DNA of 64,000 nt from UBA11524 sp963590165 (GCA_963590165.1 CAVANO010000049.1:1-64000), one strand, 5' to 3'; positions 43,588 through 52,166 are shown, counted from the stretch's first letter. The notes: generated from the letters alone by a model not told the origin. Numbers and translations: made by a program.

Positions 43588-44613
43588 ATGAAATTAGTCA
43601 AAACAACCGAAGCAGTCGGGCAGATGCTTTGCCATGATATTACGCAGATTATTCCCGGCGTCACGAAGGACGCGGTGTTCCGCAAGGGGCATATCATCCG
43701 GGAAGAGGATATTCCTGTGCTGCTGAGCGTGGGCAAGGAGCATATCTATATCTGGGAACAGAACGAAAATATGCTGCACGAGAACGATGCCGCCGCAATT
43801 TTGCGCGACCTGTGCATGGGTCCGCATATGAAGGCATCGCAGCCCAAGGAAGGTAAAATCGAGCTGACTGCAGAATGCGACGGTCTGTTTCTGGCGGATT
43901 TGCCGCGTTTGCGCGCGATTAACAGCGTCGGCAGGATGATGATTGCCACCCGTCCTTCCGGCTTTATGGTCAAGGCGGGCGATAAGCTGTGCGGCACGCG
44001 CATTATTCCGCTGACGATCGAGAAGGAAGCAATGGCGCAGGCACGTGCGCTGGCAGGAGATACGCCCATATTGCGTCTGCTCCCCCTGAAGCCGCGCCGC
44101 GTCGGTATTATCACGACGGGCAGCGAGGTGTTCAAGGGACTGATTCAGGATCAGTTTACGCCGGTGCTGGAGAAGAAACTGGCTGAATGCGGCAGCACGA
44201 TGGCATCGCATGTCATTCTGGGCGATGACGCGCAGGCGATTACCGAAGCCATTCGCAAGATGCTTGCAGACGGCATGGACATGGTGCTGTGCACGGGCGG
44301 CATGAGTGTCGATCCCGATGACCGTACGCCGCTTGCCATCAAGAATGCAGGCGTCAACATCATCAGCTACGGCGCACCGGTGCTGCCGGGCGCGATGTTC
44401 CTCTTGTCCTATACGCAGGACGGGCGCCCGGTCTGCGGTCTGCCGGGATGCGTGATGTATGCCAAGCGTACGGTGTTTGATTTGGTGCTGCCGTATCTGC
44501 TTTCCGGTGAGCCGGTGACCGCCGAACAGCTGTCTGGCTACGGCAACGGCGGATTGTGCCTGAGCTGCCCGGTCTGCCATTTCCCGAACTGCGGATTCGG
44601 CAAGGGCGTATAA
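43588..44613 (+). CDS. Molybdopterin-binding (MoCF-domain) protein with Cys-rich tail
   Basis: 341 residues. The C-terminal two thirds form a MogA/MoeA-type MoCF domain: RRVGIITTGSEVFKGLIQDQ, DMVLCTGGMSVDPDDRTPLA and the phosphate loop GAPVLPGAMFLLSY followed by CGLPGC. MoeA's large domains I and II are missing, so this is not a plain MoeA. The end carries CLSCPVCHFPNCGFGKG, a possible metal site common in clostridial proteins of this kind. It probably binds molybdopterin or takes part in metal insertion or sensing next to the mod genes. Exact role unknown. Confidence 0.82.
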   Translation: MKLVKTTEAVGQMLCHDITQIIPGVTKDAVFRKGHIIREEDIPVLLSVGKEHIYIWEQNENMLHENDAAAILRDLCMGPHMKASQPKEGKIELTAECDGLFLADLPRLRAINSVGRMMIATRPSGFMVKAGDKLCGTRIIPLTIEKEAMAQARALAGDTPILRLLPLKPRRVGIITTGSEVFKGLIQDQFTPVLEKKLAECGSTMASHVILGDDAQAITEAIRKMLADGMDMVLCTGGMSVDPDDRTPLAIKNAGVNIISYGAPVLPGAMFLLSYTQDGRPVCGLPGCVMYAKRTVFDLVLPYLLSGEPVTAEQLSGYGNGGLCLSCPVCHFPNCGFGKGV

Positions 44614-44634
44614 CATGCCCGCTCATTCCTGCAC

Positions 44635-44656
44635 AAAACGTGTAAATACGCGTTTT
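44635..44656. promoter_or_regulatory. Inverted repeat upstream of modA
   Basis: AAAACGTGT, AAAT, ACGCGTTTT: nine-base arms pairing with one wobble. It lies 33 bases before the modA start and could be an operator or a leader hairpin. Confidence 0.4.
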
Positions 44657-44689
44657 GAATACATTTGCGAACAGCAAAGGAGAAGACCC

Positions 44690-45502
44690 ATGAAGAAGCT
44701 TACAGCCCTGTTGACAGCGCTTGTCCTGCTGTGCAGCTGCTGCACGGCTGCTCTGGCCGAGGAATCGGTGGAGCTGGTTGTGTTTGCCGCCGCGTCCATG
44801 ACCGAAACGCTGACGAAGATTGCCGAAATGTATGCCGAGGTTGCGCCGAACGTGACGCTCGTGTTCAATTTCGACTCCTCCGGCACCCTCAAGACGCAGA
44901 TTCAGGAAGGCGCTGACTGCGACCTGTTCATCTCCGCTTCCCCGAAGCAGATGAATCAGCTGGACATCACTGCGGACGCATCTGTCAACACGGATGGTCT
45001 TGACTTTGTGGACAGCGAAACCCGCCTGAACCTGCTGGAGAACCGCGTGACCCTGTGCGTGCCGGAAGGCAACCCCAAGGGTATCGAAAGCTTCGATGAC
45101 CTCGCGGAGCACCTCAAGAACGGCGATGTTCTGCTGGCAATGGGCAACAGCGATGTCCCCGTTGGTCAGTATACCCAGAAGATTTTCGCTTTCTACGGCC
45201 TCGATGAGGACGAGCTGGTCAAGAAGAGCGTGCTTTCCTACGGCACCAACGTCAAGGAAGTCACCACGCAGGTTGTCGAGAGCAGCGTTGACTGCGGCAT
45301 CGTGTACTGCACGGACGCTTTCAGCGCGGGTTTGACCATCGTTGACTACGCCACGAAGGACATGTGCGGTCAGGTGATCTATCCTGCTGCTGTGCTCAAG
45401 ACGGCCGCTCATCCCGATGAAGCCAAGGCTTTCCTTGAATATCTCCAGGGTGAGGATGCCATGGCGGTGTTCGAGAGCGTAGGCTTCGCGTCGGCGAACT
45501 AA
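44690..45502 (+). CDS. modA: Molybdate/tungstate-binding protein
   Basis: 270 residues from ATG 44690 (AAAGGAGAAGACCC upstream). The signal peptide MKKLTALLTALVLLCSCCTA contains Cys residues but no ideal lipobox. Mature start VELVVFAAASMTETLTKIAE, with NFDSSGTLKTQIQEGADCDL and SVDCGIVYCTDAF, is typical of ModA. It delivers molybdate (or tungstate) to ModB. First gene of modABC, with a terminator-like attenuator after it. Confidence 0.93.
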   Translation: MKKLTALLTALVLLCSCCTAALAEESVELVVFAAASMTETLTKIAEMYAEVAPNVTLVFNFDSSGTLKTQIQEGADCDLFISASPKQMNQLDITADASVNTDGLDFVDSETRLNLLENRVTLCVPEGNPKGIESFDDLAEHLKNGDVLLAMGNSDVPVGQYTQKIFAFYGLDEDELVKKSVLSYGTNVKEVTTQVVESSVDCGIVYCTDAFSAGLTIVDYATKDMCGQVIYPAAVLKTAAHPDEAKAFLEYLQGEDAMAVFESVGFASAN

Positions 45503-45518
45503 TCAATCAAGCAAGCAT

Positions 45519-45554
45519 TCCCGGAAGGGCATGGCGCCTTTCCGGGATTTTTTT
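45519..45554 (+). terminator. Attenuating terminator between modA and modB
   Basis: TCCCGGAA (45519-45526) pairs with TTCCGGGA (45540-45547), extended by two pairs across a bulge, then seven T. It would favour binding-protein synthesis. Confidence 0.8.
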
Positions 45555-45565
45555 CGGAGGGCTGT

Positions 45566-46246
45566 ATGGATTGGTATCCGCTGTATAATTCGCTTCGCAT
45601 CGCGGCCATCAGCTGCGTGCTCGTCTTCTTTACGGGCATTTTTGCGGCGTATTATGTTGCTAAGCTGCCGCGCTGGCTCAAGGGCATTCTCGACGTCATC
45701 CTGACGCTGCCGATGGTGCTGCCGCCGACGGTCGTGGGTTATTTTATCCTGCTTGTCTTTGGCGTGAAGCGCCCGATTGGCATGTTCCTCAACCAGTTCG
45801 GCATCAAGTTTGTCATGACGTGGTACGGCGGTGTACTGGCGGCGTCTGTTGTTGCGTTTCCGCTGATGTACCGCACGGCACGCGGCGCGTTTGAGAGTTT
45901 TGACCAGACGCTGGCATATGCCGGACAGACGCTTGGGCTGTCCAACACGTATATCTTCTGGCGCATCCGCATGCCGTACTGCCGTCAGGGGATTCTTGCC
46001 GGCGCGGTGCTGGCGTTTGCGCGTGCACTGGGCGAATATGGCGCGACAAGCATGCTGATTGGTTACACGCCCGGCAGGACGGCAACGATTTCCACAACGG
46101 TTTATCAGCTGTGGCGGACAAATGACGAAAGCGGCGCATTTTTCTGGGTCATGGTGAACCTTGCTATTTCCGCCGTCGTTCTGCTGACGGTGAACATGCT
46201 GGAACGCAGGCAGAAGGGAGGACACGCCAATGCACCTCGCGGTTAA
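45566..46246 (+). CDS. modB: Molybdate ABC transporter permease
   Basis: 226 residues with about five membrane helices. It has the ModB segments LPMVLPPTVVGYFILLVFG and the EAA loop GLSNTYIFWRIRMPYCRQGI, and ALGEYGATSMLIGYTPGRT. TCGGAGG precedes the ATG. Its end overlaps modC by 17 bases. Confidence 0.94.
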   Translation: MDWYPLYNSLRIAAISCVLVFFTGIFAAYYVAKLPRWLKGILDVILTLPMVLPPTVVGYFILLVFGVKRPIGMFLNQFGIKFVMTWYGGVLAASVVAFPLMYRTARGAFESFDQTLAYAGQTLGLSNTYIFWRIRMPYCRQGILAGAVLAFARALGEYGATSMLIGYTPGRTATISTTVYQLWRTNDESGAFFWVMVNLAISAVVLLTVNMLERRQKGGHANAPRG

Positions 46247-47279
46247 GATTAAGAAGCAGCTGGGCAGCTTCTGCCTTCAGACGGATTTTACCTGCGGAGA
46301 GGACGGCGTGCTTGGCATTCTCGGCGCATCGGGCTGCGGCAAGAGCATGACGCTCAAATGCATCGCCGGCATCGAGAAGCCTGACAGCGGTCATATTGAG
46401 CTGGATGGCGTTGTGCTGTTCGACAGCGAGAAGAAAATCAACCTGCCGCCGCAAAAACGTCATGTGGGCTATCTGTTCCAGAATTACGCATTGTTTCCGA
46501 ACATGACGGTGCGGCAGAACATCCTCTGCGGACTGCGAGCAGCGAAAAATGCACCGGCTGACCGTGAAAAGGCGCTGCAGGATGTCATGAATCTGCTTGG
46601 CCTGAACGGACTGGAGCGCCATCTGCCGAACCAGCTCTCCGGCGGACAACAGCAGCGCACCGCACTGGCGCGCATCCTCATCAGCAATCCGAAGCTGCTG
46701 ATGCTTGATGAGCCGTTTTCCGCGCTGGACAGCCATCTGCGCGAAAAGCTGCAGATTGAAATGAAACAGCTCCTGCGCAGCTATCAGGGGACGACGCTGA
46801 TGGTCACGCACAGCCGCGATGAGGCATACCGCCTTTGCGACCGCATCGCCCTGATGGACAGCGGCAGCATCCTGACGCTTCGACCGACCAAGAAACTCTT
46901 TGCCGACCCGGGCAGCATCGCCGCAGCGGAAGTGACGGGCTGCAAGAACATCGCCGCGGCCGTAAAAATGGGCGATTACGAGGTATATGTGCCCGACTGG
47001 AACGTTACGCTGCGCACTGCGGCAAGGGTAGGGGAGGACCTGCACGCCGTCGGGATTCGGGCGCATTATTTCAATCAGCGCTGCATGCAGAACCGTTGCC
47101 GGGTTACGCTGGGCGAGATGATGGAGGAGCCGTTTGAAATGACCATCCCGTTCCGCTTTGACGGGCAGAGGGGGGACAGCGCACCGCTCTGGTGGCGGCT
47201 TGCCAAGGACAATAAGCCGGAAGGCGATCAGCTCGAGCTTGGCATTGCACCGGAAAATATTCTGCTTCTCTACCAATAA
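46230..47279 (+). CDS. modC: Molybdate ABC transporter ATP-binding protein
   Basis: 349 residues. Walker A LGASGCGKSMTLKCIAG, Q-loop FQNYALFPNMTV, signature LSGGQQQRTALARILI, Walker B LLMLDEPFSALDSH, switch MVTHSRDEAYRL. A C-terminal domain of about 120 residues occupies the position of the ModC TOBE domain but is not closely similar by eye. It energises ModB. The last 13 codons and the following terminator region are repeated twice more downstream (47313-47460). Confidence 0.93.
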   Translation: MHLAVKIKKQLGSFCLQTDFTCGEDGVLGILGASGCGKSMTLKCIAGIEKPDSGHIELDGVVLFDSEKKINLPPQKRHVGYLFQNYALFPNMTVRQNILCGLRAAKNAPADREKALQDVMNLLGLNGLERHLPNQLSGGQQQRTALARILISNPKLLMLDEPFSALDSHLREKLQIEMKQLLRSYQGTTLMVTHSRDEAYRLCDRIALMDSGSILTLRPTKKLFADPGSIAAAEVTGCKNIAAAVKMGDYEVYVPDWNVTLRTAARVGEDLHAVGIRAHYFNQRCMQNRCRVTLGEMMEEPFEMTIPFRFDGQRGDSAPLWWRLAKDNKPEGDQLELGIAPENILLLYQ

Positions 47280-47460
47280 GAAAAGCAAACAAAAAAAGAG
47301 GCGAATCGCCTCAGCTTGGCATTGCGCCGGAAAATAATCTGCTTCTCTACCAATAAGAAAGGCAAACAAAAAAAGAGGCGAATCGCCTCAGCTTGGCATT
47401 GCGCCGGAAAAAATTCTGCTTCTCTACCAATAAGAAAGGCAAACAAAAAAGAGGCGAATT
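47236..47460 (+). repeat. Three tandem 77-bp copies of the modC 3' end
   Basis: Units start at 47236, 47313 and 47390, exactly 77 bases apart. Each holds AGCTTGGCATTGC, the last codons of modC with the stop TAA, an A-rich stretch and the stem GAGGCGAATCGCCTC. Only the final copy keeps a full T run, making a working terminator (47445-47471). The copies differ by a few bases, so the duplication is not brand new. Confidence 0.92.
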
Positions 47461-47471
47461 GCCTCTTTTTT
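47445..47471. terminator. Bidirectional terminator between modC and tatC
   Basis: AAAAAAGAGGC, GAATT, GCCTCTTTTTT is a perfect 11-bp stem that gives a T run on either strand and overlaps the tatC stop codon. Confidence 0.92.
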
Positions 47472-48249
47472 ATGTGGCAGGAGTTTTGGGTTTGACGAAG
47501 CGCGCAACCTGCGCGGAAATCTCATAGAGCAGGTACATCGGGATGCCCAGCATGCACTGGGAAACGACGTCAGGCGGCGTCAGGATGGCCGCAATGACGG
47601 CAATGGCAAGGGCAACATATTTGCGGCTCTTGGCAAGGGTTTCGTAGGTCACCATGCCGTGACGCGCGAGCATGTAGATGACCACGGGCAGCTCAAACAT
47701 GGCACCAAAAGGCAGCACGAAGGACAGCACGAAGTTGAAATACTCCTGCACGGACCACATGGCTGTCGCTACACCGTCACTGGCCTCCCAGAACAAATCC
47801 ACCGCCAGCGGGAACACGTACACATAGCAGAACACCACACCGAGAATGAACAGCAGCAGCATCACGAAGAACAGACACGCAAACAGCCGCTTTTCACTGT
47901 CATAGAGGGCGGGCGTCACGAACGACCAGATCTGCTGGATAATGACCGGCATCGCAATTACGACCGCCGCGACCAGGCAGGTCTTGAACTTGAGCATCAG
48001 CGCCTCACTGACAGCGGTCGAGATGACCTCAATGCCGCGGGAACGCACAGGCTCCAGCACGAAATCCACCAGCGGCGTGCAGAACAGATAGAACAGCACA
48101 AGAAAAACAATGCCTACCGCGCTTACCGACACAATCAGCACACGCCGCAATGCCTTGATGTGCTCGGAAAGTGCCGCCTTGCGCTCCAGACGTTCCTTTT
48201 CTTGCTCCTGCCGTTCTTCGGACGTTTGCGCTTTTTTGTTCGTTGCCAT
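47470..48249 (-). CDS. tatC: Twin-arginine translocase subunit TatC
   Basis: 259 residues. A charged N-terminus (Lys/Glu-rich, about 30 residues) precedes the conserved first loop EHIKALRRVLIVSVSAVGIV. There are six predicted helices, with LLFILGVVFCYVYVFPLAVD, SFVLPFGAMFELPVVIYMLA and AAILTPPDVVSQCMLGIPMY, all typical of TatC. It is the receptor for folded proteins with RR signals. It ends the minus-strand unit ydhY-ydhV-ydhW-tatB-tatA-tatC, and its likely client (YdhY) heads that unit. Confidence 0.95.
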   Translation of the reverse strand: MATNKKAQTSEERQEQEKERLERKAALSEHIKALRRVLIVSVSAVGIVFLVLFYLFCTPLVDFVLEPVRSRGIEVISTAVSEALMLKFKTCLVAAVVIAMPVIIQQIWSFVTPALYDSEKRLFACLFFVMLLLFILGVVFCYVYVFPLAVDLFWEASDGVATAMWSVQEYFNFVLSFVLPFGAMFELPVVIYMLARHGMVTYETLAKSRKYVALAIAVIAAILTPPDVVSQCMLGIPMYLLYEISAQVARFVKPKTPAT

Positions 48250-48255
48250 AAAGCG

Positions 48256-48444
48256 TTACTTTGTCTCCGTTTTCTTGTCTTCCGGCTGCTCAGCGCTTTC
48301 GTCCTTTTCGTCCGCCTTGACTTCCTTCTTGAACTCGCGGATGCTCTGACCGAGCGCCTTGCCGACACCAGCCAGCTTGCCGCCGCCGAAGAGCACCAAA
48401 GCCAGCGCCAGGATCAGCAGAATTTCCGTTACACCGATTCTCAT
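48256..48444 (-). CDS. tatA: Twin-arginine translocase subunit TatA
   Basis: 62 residues: one short N-terminal helix (EILLILALALVLFGGGKLAG), the FG hinge, an amphipathic helix (GKALGQSIREFKKEV) and an acidic tail. Forms the export pore. It overlaps the upstream TatB-like gene by four bases. Confidence 0.93.
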   Translation of the reverse strand: MRIGVTEILLILALALVLFGGGKLAGVGKALGQSIREFKKEVKADEKDESAEQPEDKKTETK

Positions 48445-48767
48445 CGTTTTTTCTCCTCCTTATTTTTATCCGATTCTACTTCTTTTTTGGCTTCCCTGAT
48501 TGCTTTTTCTGCATCGCGCTGCGCAGAGCGGATTTCCTGCCGCGGGTCAGCATCACGCAAGGTGTTGCTGATGTCGCGGGAAGCATCCTGAAACTCGTCT
48601 ATCGCTTCGTCCAGACCGGTTTCCTCCTTGAACTCGGCGTACATCTTCTTAATCATCCTGACGAAGCGGCCGAGCGCACGGGCTACCTTGGGTAAATCCT
48701 TTGGACCGACAATCACAAACGCGACCAGCAGGATCACAATCAGTTCCTCAAACCCAATGTTAAACAT
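48441..48767 (-). CDS. tatB: TatA/TatB-family translocase component (TatB-like)
   Basis: 108 residues from ATG 48767 (GGGAGGATAG upstream). MFNIGFEELIVILLVAFVIV then GPKDLPKVARALGRFVRMIK: Gly-Pro hinge and Glu in the helix as in TatB, followed by a long charged helical tail. Many Bacillota have only TatA and TatC, so a separate TatB-like protein is notable. Whether it acts as TatB or as a second TatA cannot be decided by eye. Confidence 0.85.
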   Translation of the reverse strand: MFNIGFEELIVILLVAFVIVGPKDLPKVARALGRFVRMIKKMYAEFKEETGLDEAIDEFQDASRDISNTLRDADPRQEIRSAQRDAEKAIREAKKEVESDKNKEEKKR

Positions 48768-48822
48768 GCTGCTGTGTGCTATCCTCCCATTCAGCGCTGT
48801 GCTGTTTATTTGCGGTGTTGCC

Positions 48823-49383
48823 TTACGGATTGTTGGGCTCCTCCACCTCAATCCATTCGAGCAGAGACTGCGCGTAAGCCTTCGTCAGGTATTTGGTGGA
48901 GAAGAATGCTTTTGCGCCGTTGGATGCCTCAATCAGACCGATGTCATGATACTCCGGCTCATCGCGCATGCGTGCGGCCGCACCGAGCAATTCATCGCGG
49001 CTGAAGCGGAAGGGGACATTCTGCAGCTTTGAAAACTGCGTCGGGCGCGGATAGAGATTGGAATCCGACCGCGTCACACTGGCGATGGTGCGCAGAATAT
49101 CCTTCTCCTGCAGCAGCGTATCAATCTCGGCGTAATGACGCGTCATGATGGTGCTGTCGTAGTAATACTGATCCTTGCGGCCGGACAGGACGGCAACATT
49201 CCGCAGCGCCTCGGGCACCTCCGGGGTGCCCAGCTGAGCGAGGAGAGCGCTCAACTCCTCCTTGTCCAGCCCTTCAGGCGGATGCAGCAGCAGCTGCTTT
49301 TTGCCGGTCACCTTGGATTGCGCTGTGTGCGCGCGCAGGCACTCATAGAGCACCTGCGCGCGATCGATCGCCTGATCACTCAT
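48823..49383 (-). CDS. ydhW: YdhW family protein of an oxidoreductase operon
   Basis: 186 residues, soluble, no signal peptide or Cys cluster. It contains DRAQVLYECLRAHTAQSKVT, GRKDQYYYDSTIMTRHYAEI and SNGAKAFFSTKYLTKAYAQS. I recognise it mainly from its place directly after a YdhV-type protein: in Escherichia coli ydhW follows ydhV in the ydhYVWXUT operon. Function unknown; an assembly chaperone for the tungsto/molybdo-enzyme is a reasonable guess. The start codon abuts the ydhV stop (TAA then ATG). Confidence 0.7.
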   Translation of the reverse strand: MSDQAIDRAQVLYECLRAHTAQSKVTGKKQLLLHPPEGLDKEELSALLAQLGTPEVPEALRNVAVLSGRKDQYYYDSTIMTRHYAEIDTLLQEKDILRTIASVTRSDSNLYPRPTQFSKLQNVPFRFSRDELLGAAARMRDEPEYHDIGLIEASNGAKAFFSTKYLTKAYAQSLLEWIEVEEPNNP

Positions 49384-51495
49384 TTAGGGCAGCAGGTTGA
49401 GCGCGTCCAGATCATCGGCGACATCCTTGAGGTCGAACTTCTCGAGCGTCTCGCGGGTGGGTGCGCCGGTGGTGGGATCCCAGCCGAACTGCTCGTAGAA
49501 CAGCGTCAGCGCCTTCTGCCAGTCCTCGCGCTCCAGCTTCACGGTGCCGGGCGTAAAGGGCTCCATGTCGGGATCCATATCGAAAATGAAGTTGGAAATC
49601 ACATCGTGGTTGTTGCGCATGTCGGTGGTGCCGGCGGCCTTGACGGTCATGGCACGGTGCAGCTGAATGCAGCGCTCCACCGCGTGGTCAAGATCCTCCT
49701 CGCTCCACTCCTCGCCGGTAATGGCGCTCATGTACTGGGATTCCACGCTCAGATCGCCCTTGTAGCCGCGCTCCTTACGGGGGCTGAAGGTCATCGGCCA
49801 CACCCAGTTGCACAGCGTGAAGCTGTCGTGCAGCACCTGACGCATGACACCGAACTTGGCGAAGCGCGCCTTGCTCTCGTTCATGGGCGTGTAATTCTTG
49901 GGCGCGTCCAGGCAGCCTTCGCCGAAGAGATCCTCGACAATGGTCTTCTGGATGTAGTACGGCAGACCGGAACCGGTAATGTTGACGATGGTGTGGCACA
50001 TGCCATCGCGGTTGTAGATGATGTTGGTCAGCTGACCGACCTGCGCGGCGCACTCGTTGCCGTGATGGCGCTTGGCACCAATGGGTCCCCACAGACCGAT
50101 GGCCTGGCTGTGCAGGTACTCGTCGCCCAGAATGTCATGATACTTCTGGGAGATGTAGTATGCGCCCATGGTCAGGTTGTGCATGGAGTGGTTGGGGTCG
50201 AGCAGGCAGTTCGCGATATCGTTCATGAAGGTCAGGTCGCCGGTATCGCGCTTCGTCCAGTCGATGGCGTTGAATTCGTCTTCGGTCAGGATCTGCCGCA
50301 TCAGCTTGTAGTCGTCCTTCATGAAGTACTTCAGCGTCGCCGGCAGCTCGCCGTAGTTCTCCCACAGGCCGAGGTCGTCAGAAAGAATTGCGCCGTACAC
50401 GCTGCCGATCAGCTTGCCGTCGCCTTCCTCCTCGACATCGTTGAACTTATTCATCAGCGCGGACAGGTTGAAGCTGTTCTGCGCGCCGCAGGTGTTGGCA
50501 TGGGAGCCGACAACGCCGGTCGCCTTTTCCATCTGCGGAATATACACACTGCCGAAGCAGCGGATGGGGCACATCGCGCAGCCTGTCATCTTGACGGTGT
50601 ACTTCTCGGCAATCGCGCCGTGGTCGAAAACGGCCTTCTGGCAGCGGTAGCCGATGCGCGTGGGCTGACCGGGCGCGGATTCGCCGGTATCGATGGGACC
50701 GCCCTCAGCGGCGCCCCACGTCAGACCCGGATGTCCCGTCCAACGGCTGGAGCTGTTATCATATTCCGACCAGGACTGTGCCACAGACGGGACAACATGG
50801 TTGTTGTTGGAGCCCATCAGGTCGTTGATGACGTAGTTGTTCAGCTCGACGACACGCTTGGGGTCGGCAATCTGCGTGCCCTTGGTGCCGTTGAAAACGA
50901 CAGCCTTGAGCTTCTTGGAGCCGAACACCTTCCCCAAACCGCCGCCGCCGCAGTGACCGATGCCGGTCATGACGCAGCTGAGGTTGAGCATTGCTTCGCC
51001 CGCCGGTCCGATGGACACGACGTTGGCGGCATTGTCGGTTTCCTTCGTCAGGATGGCGGTGGTGTCGCTGGTGGTTTTTCCCCAGACGTGAGAGGCATCG
51101 CGAACCTCAACGTTCTCGTCGTTGACGTAGATGTAAACAGGGGTGTCGCTGGCGCCCTCGATGATGACCGCGTCGTAGCCGCAGTTCTTCATGCGGACAG
51201 CAGTATCGCCGCCCATGTGTGCATCGACAATCGCGTTATACTTGGTGAAAGGGGAAAGAGACGAGATGGTGATGCGGCCGGAGCACGGCGCGCTGGATCC
51301 GGTATTGGGACCCACGGCAAAAACGATCTTGTTTTCAGGCGCAGCGGGATCGGTGCCGGTAGGTACCTCGTCATACATGATGCGGTTGGCCATTCCCTTG
51401 CCGCCAATGTATTTGAAATACTTTTCGCTGCTTTCAATGCTGCTGGTTCTGCTTGTCAGGTTGACGCGCAGCAGATTACCCATCCATCCGTTCAT
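49384..51495 (-). CDS. ydhV: YdhV-like aldehyde ferredoxin oxidoreductase family protein
   Basis: 703 residues, normal for the family. N-terminal domain MGNLLRVNLTSRTSSIE and YIGGKGMANRIMYDE are typical, as is the pterin-binding CVMTGIGHCGGGGLGKVFGS. The cluster motif TGCAMCPIRC (Cys306, Cys309, Cys313) and the later HANTCGAQNSF supply the four [4Fe-4S] ligands in the YdhV-type spacing. These enzymes hold tungsten or molybdenum on two pterins and oxidise aldehydes or reduce acids, but the YdhV substrate is unknown. GAAGGAGG ribosome site, 26 bases after ydhY. No signal peptide, so it is probably cytoplasmic. Confidence 0.9.
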   Translation of the reverse strand: MNGWMGNLLRVNLTSRTSSIESSEKYFKYIGGKGMANRIMYDEVPTGTDPAAPENKIVFAVGPNTGSSAPCSGRITISSLSPFTKYNAIVDAHMGGDTAVRMKNCGYDAVIIEGASDTPVYIYVNDENVEVRDASHVWGKTTSDTTAILTKETDNAANVVSIGPAGEAMLNLSCVMTGIGHCGGGGLGKVFGSKKLKAVVFNGTKGTQIADPKRVVELNNYVINDLMGSNNNHVVPSVAQSWSEYDNSSSRWTGHPGLTWGAAEGGPIDTGESAPGQPTRIGYRCQKAVFDHGAIAEKYTVKMTGCAMCPIRCFGSVYIPQMEKATGVVGSHANTCGAQNSFNLSALMNKFNDVEEEGDGKLIGSVYGAILSDDLGLWENYGELPATLKYFMKDDYKLMRQILTEDEFNAIDWTKRDTGDLTFMNDIANCLLDPNHSMHNLTMGAYYISQKYHDILGDEYLHSQAIGLWGPIGAKRHHGNECAAQVGQLTNIIYNRDGMCHTIVNITGSGLPYYIQKTIVEDLFGEGCLDAPKNYTPMNESKARFAKFGVMRQVLHDSFTLCNWVWPMTFSPRKERGYKGDLSVESQYMSAITGEEWSEEDLDHAVERCIQLHRAMTVKAAGTTDMRNNHDVISNFIFDMDPDMEPFTPGTVKLEREDWQKALTLFYEQFGWDPTTGAPTRETLEKFDLKDVADDLDALNLLP

Positions 51496-51521
51496 AGAGC
51501 TTGCCTCCTTCTATTCGGTGA

Positions 51522-52166
51522 TCACATCGCCTGAGCGACATCTTCCCAGGGAATCATGCGCAGGGCGCTGGTCGGGCAGCCGGCAACGCAGGCACCGCAG
51601 CTGATGCACTTGGTGGACTTGTGCTTATCCGGATCCACGCGGGGCATATGCCACGGGCAAGCATTGACGCAGGCACCGCAGCCCACGCACTTTTCCTGGT
51701 CGATGACGCGTGCGCCGGTTTCCGGATCGGCCGAGATGGCTTTCATCGGGCAGGCGTTGACGCAGGCAGGGTCGGCACACTGCTTGCAGGTGTCAGGCTT
51801 GAACTCCCAAAGGCCGAAAAAGCCGTCACCATGCTTGTAGTCGTCGGTCGGACCTTGATCGCCGAAATTGATATTCTGGCGAACACGGATGCGAGCCATG
51901 TAGGGATGAGCATCCCCATCATTGGCCAGCGTGCAGTTGACTTCGCAGCGCTGGCAGCCCGTGCACTTGGCGCGGTTGGCCACCAGCAGGAAATCGGGAG
52001 TGGCGATGGTGTCCACCAGCCCTGCCTCTGCCTGGGAGCGAGTGCATCCCAGCAGAGAAAGCAGCGGGCTGGAGAGGGCAATGCCGGCGAAACCCTTGGC
52101 TGTCAGCTGCATGAACTGGCGGCGGGTAAACTCGCGGTCCATCAACGTCTTTTTGTTGTCAGACAT
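51522..52166 (-). CDS. ydhY: Tat-exported four-cluster ferredoxin-like protein (YdhY-like)
   Basis: 214 residues from ATG 52166 (AAGGAGGAAACGGTT upstream). A twin-arginine signal (REFTRRQFMQLTAKGFAGIA) ends with LSLLGC, so the protein may be both Tat-exported and lipid-anchored. Four cysteine sets follow: KCTGCQRCEVNC, CKQCADPACVNAC, CVGCGACVNAC and CISCGACVAGC. These fit four [4Fe-4S] clusters of the electron-transfer subunit type (DmsB/NrfC-like). It would pass electrons between the membrane side and the YdhV enzyme. It opens the operon that ends with tatBAC and lies behind a structured leader. Confidence 0.9.
   Translation of the reverse strand: MSDNKKTLMDREFTRRQFMQLTAKGFAGIALSSPLLSLLGCTRSQAEAGLVDTIATPDFLLVANRAKCTGCQRCEVNCTLANDGDAHPYMARIRVRQNINFGDQGPTDDYKHGDGFFGLWEFKPDTCKQCADPACVNACPMKAISADPETGARVIDQEKCVGCGACVNACPWHMPRVDPDKHKSTKCISCGACVAGCPTSALRMIPWEDVAQAM

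Noticed and set aside
49135..51534. A 799-codon open frame antisense to ydhV
   Set aside because: ydhV has the full AOR-family motifs on the minus strand; the plus-strand frame shows none.
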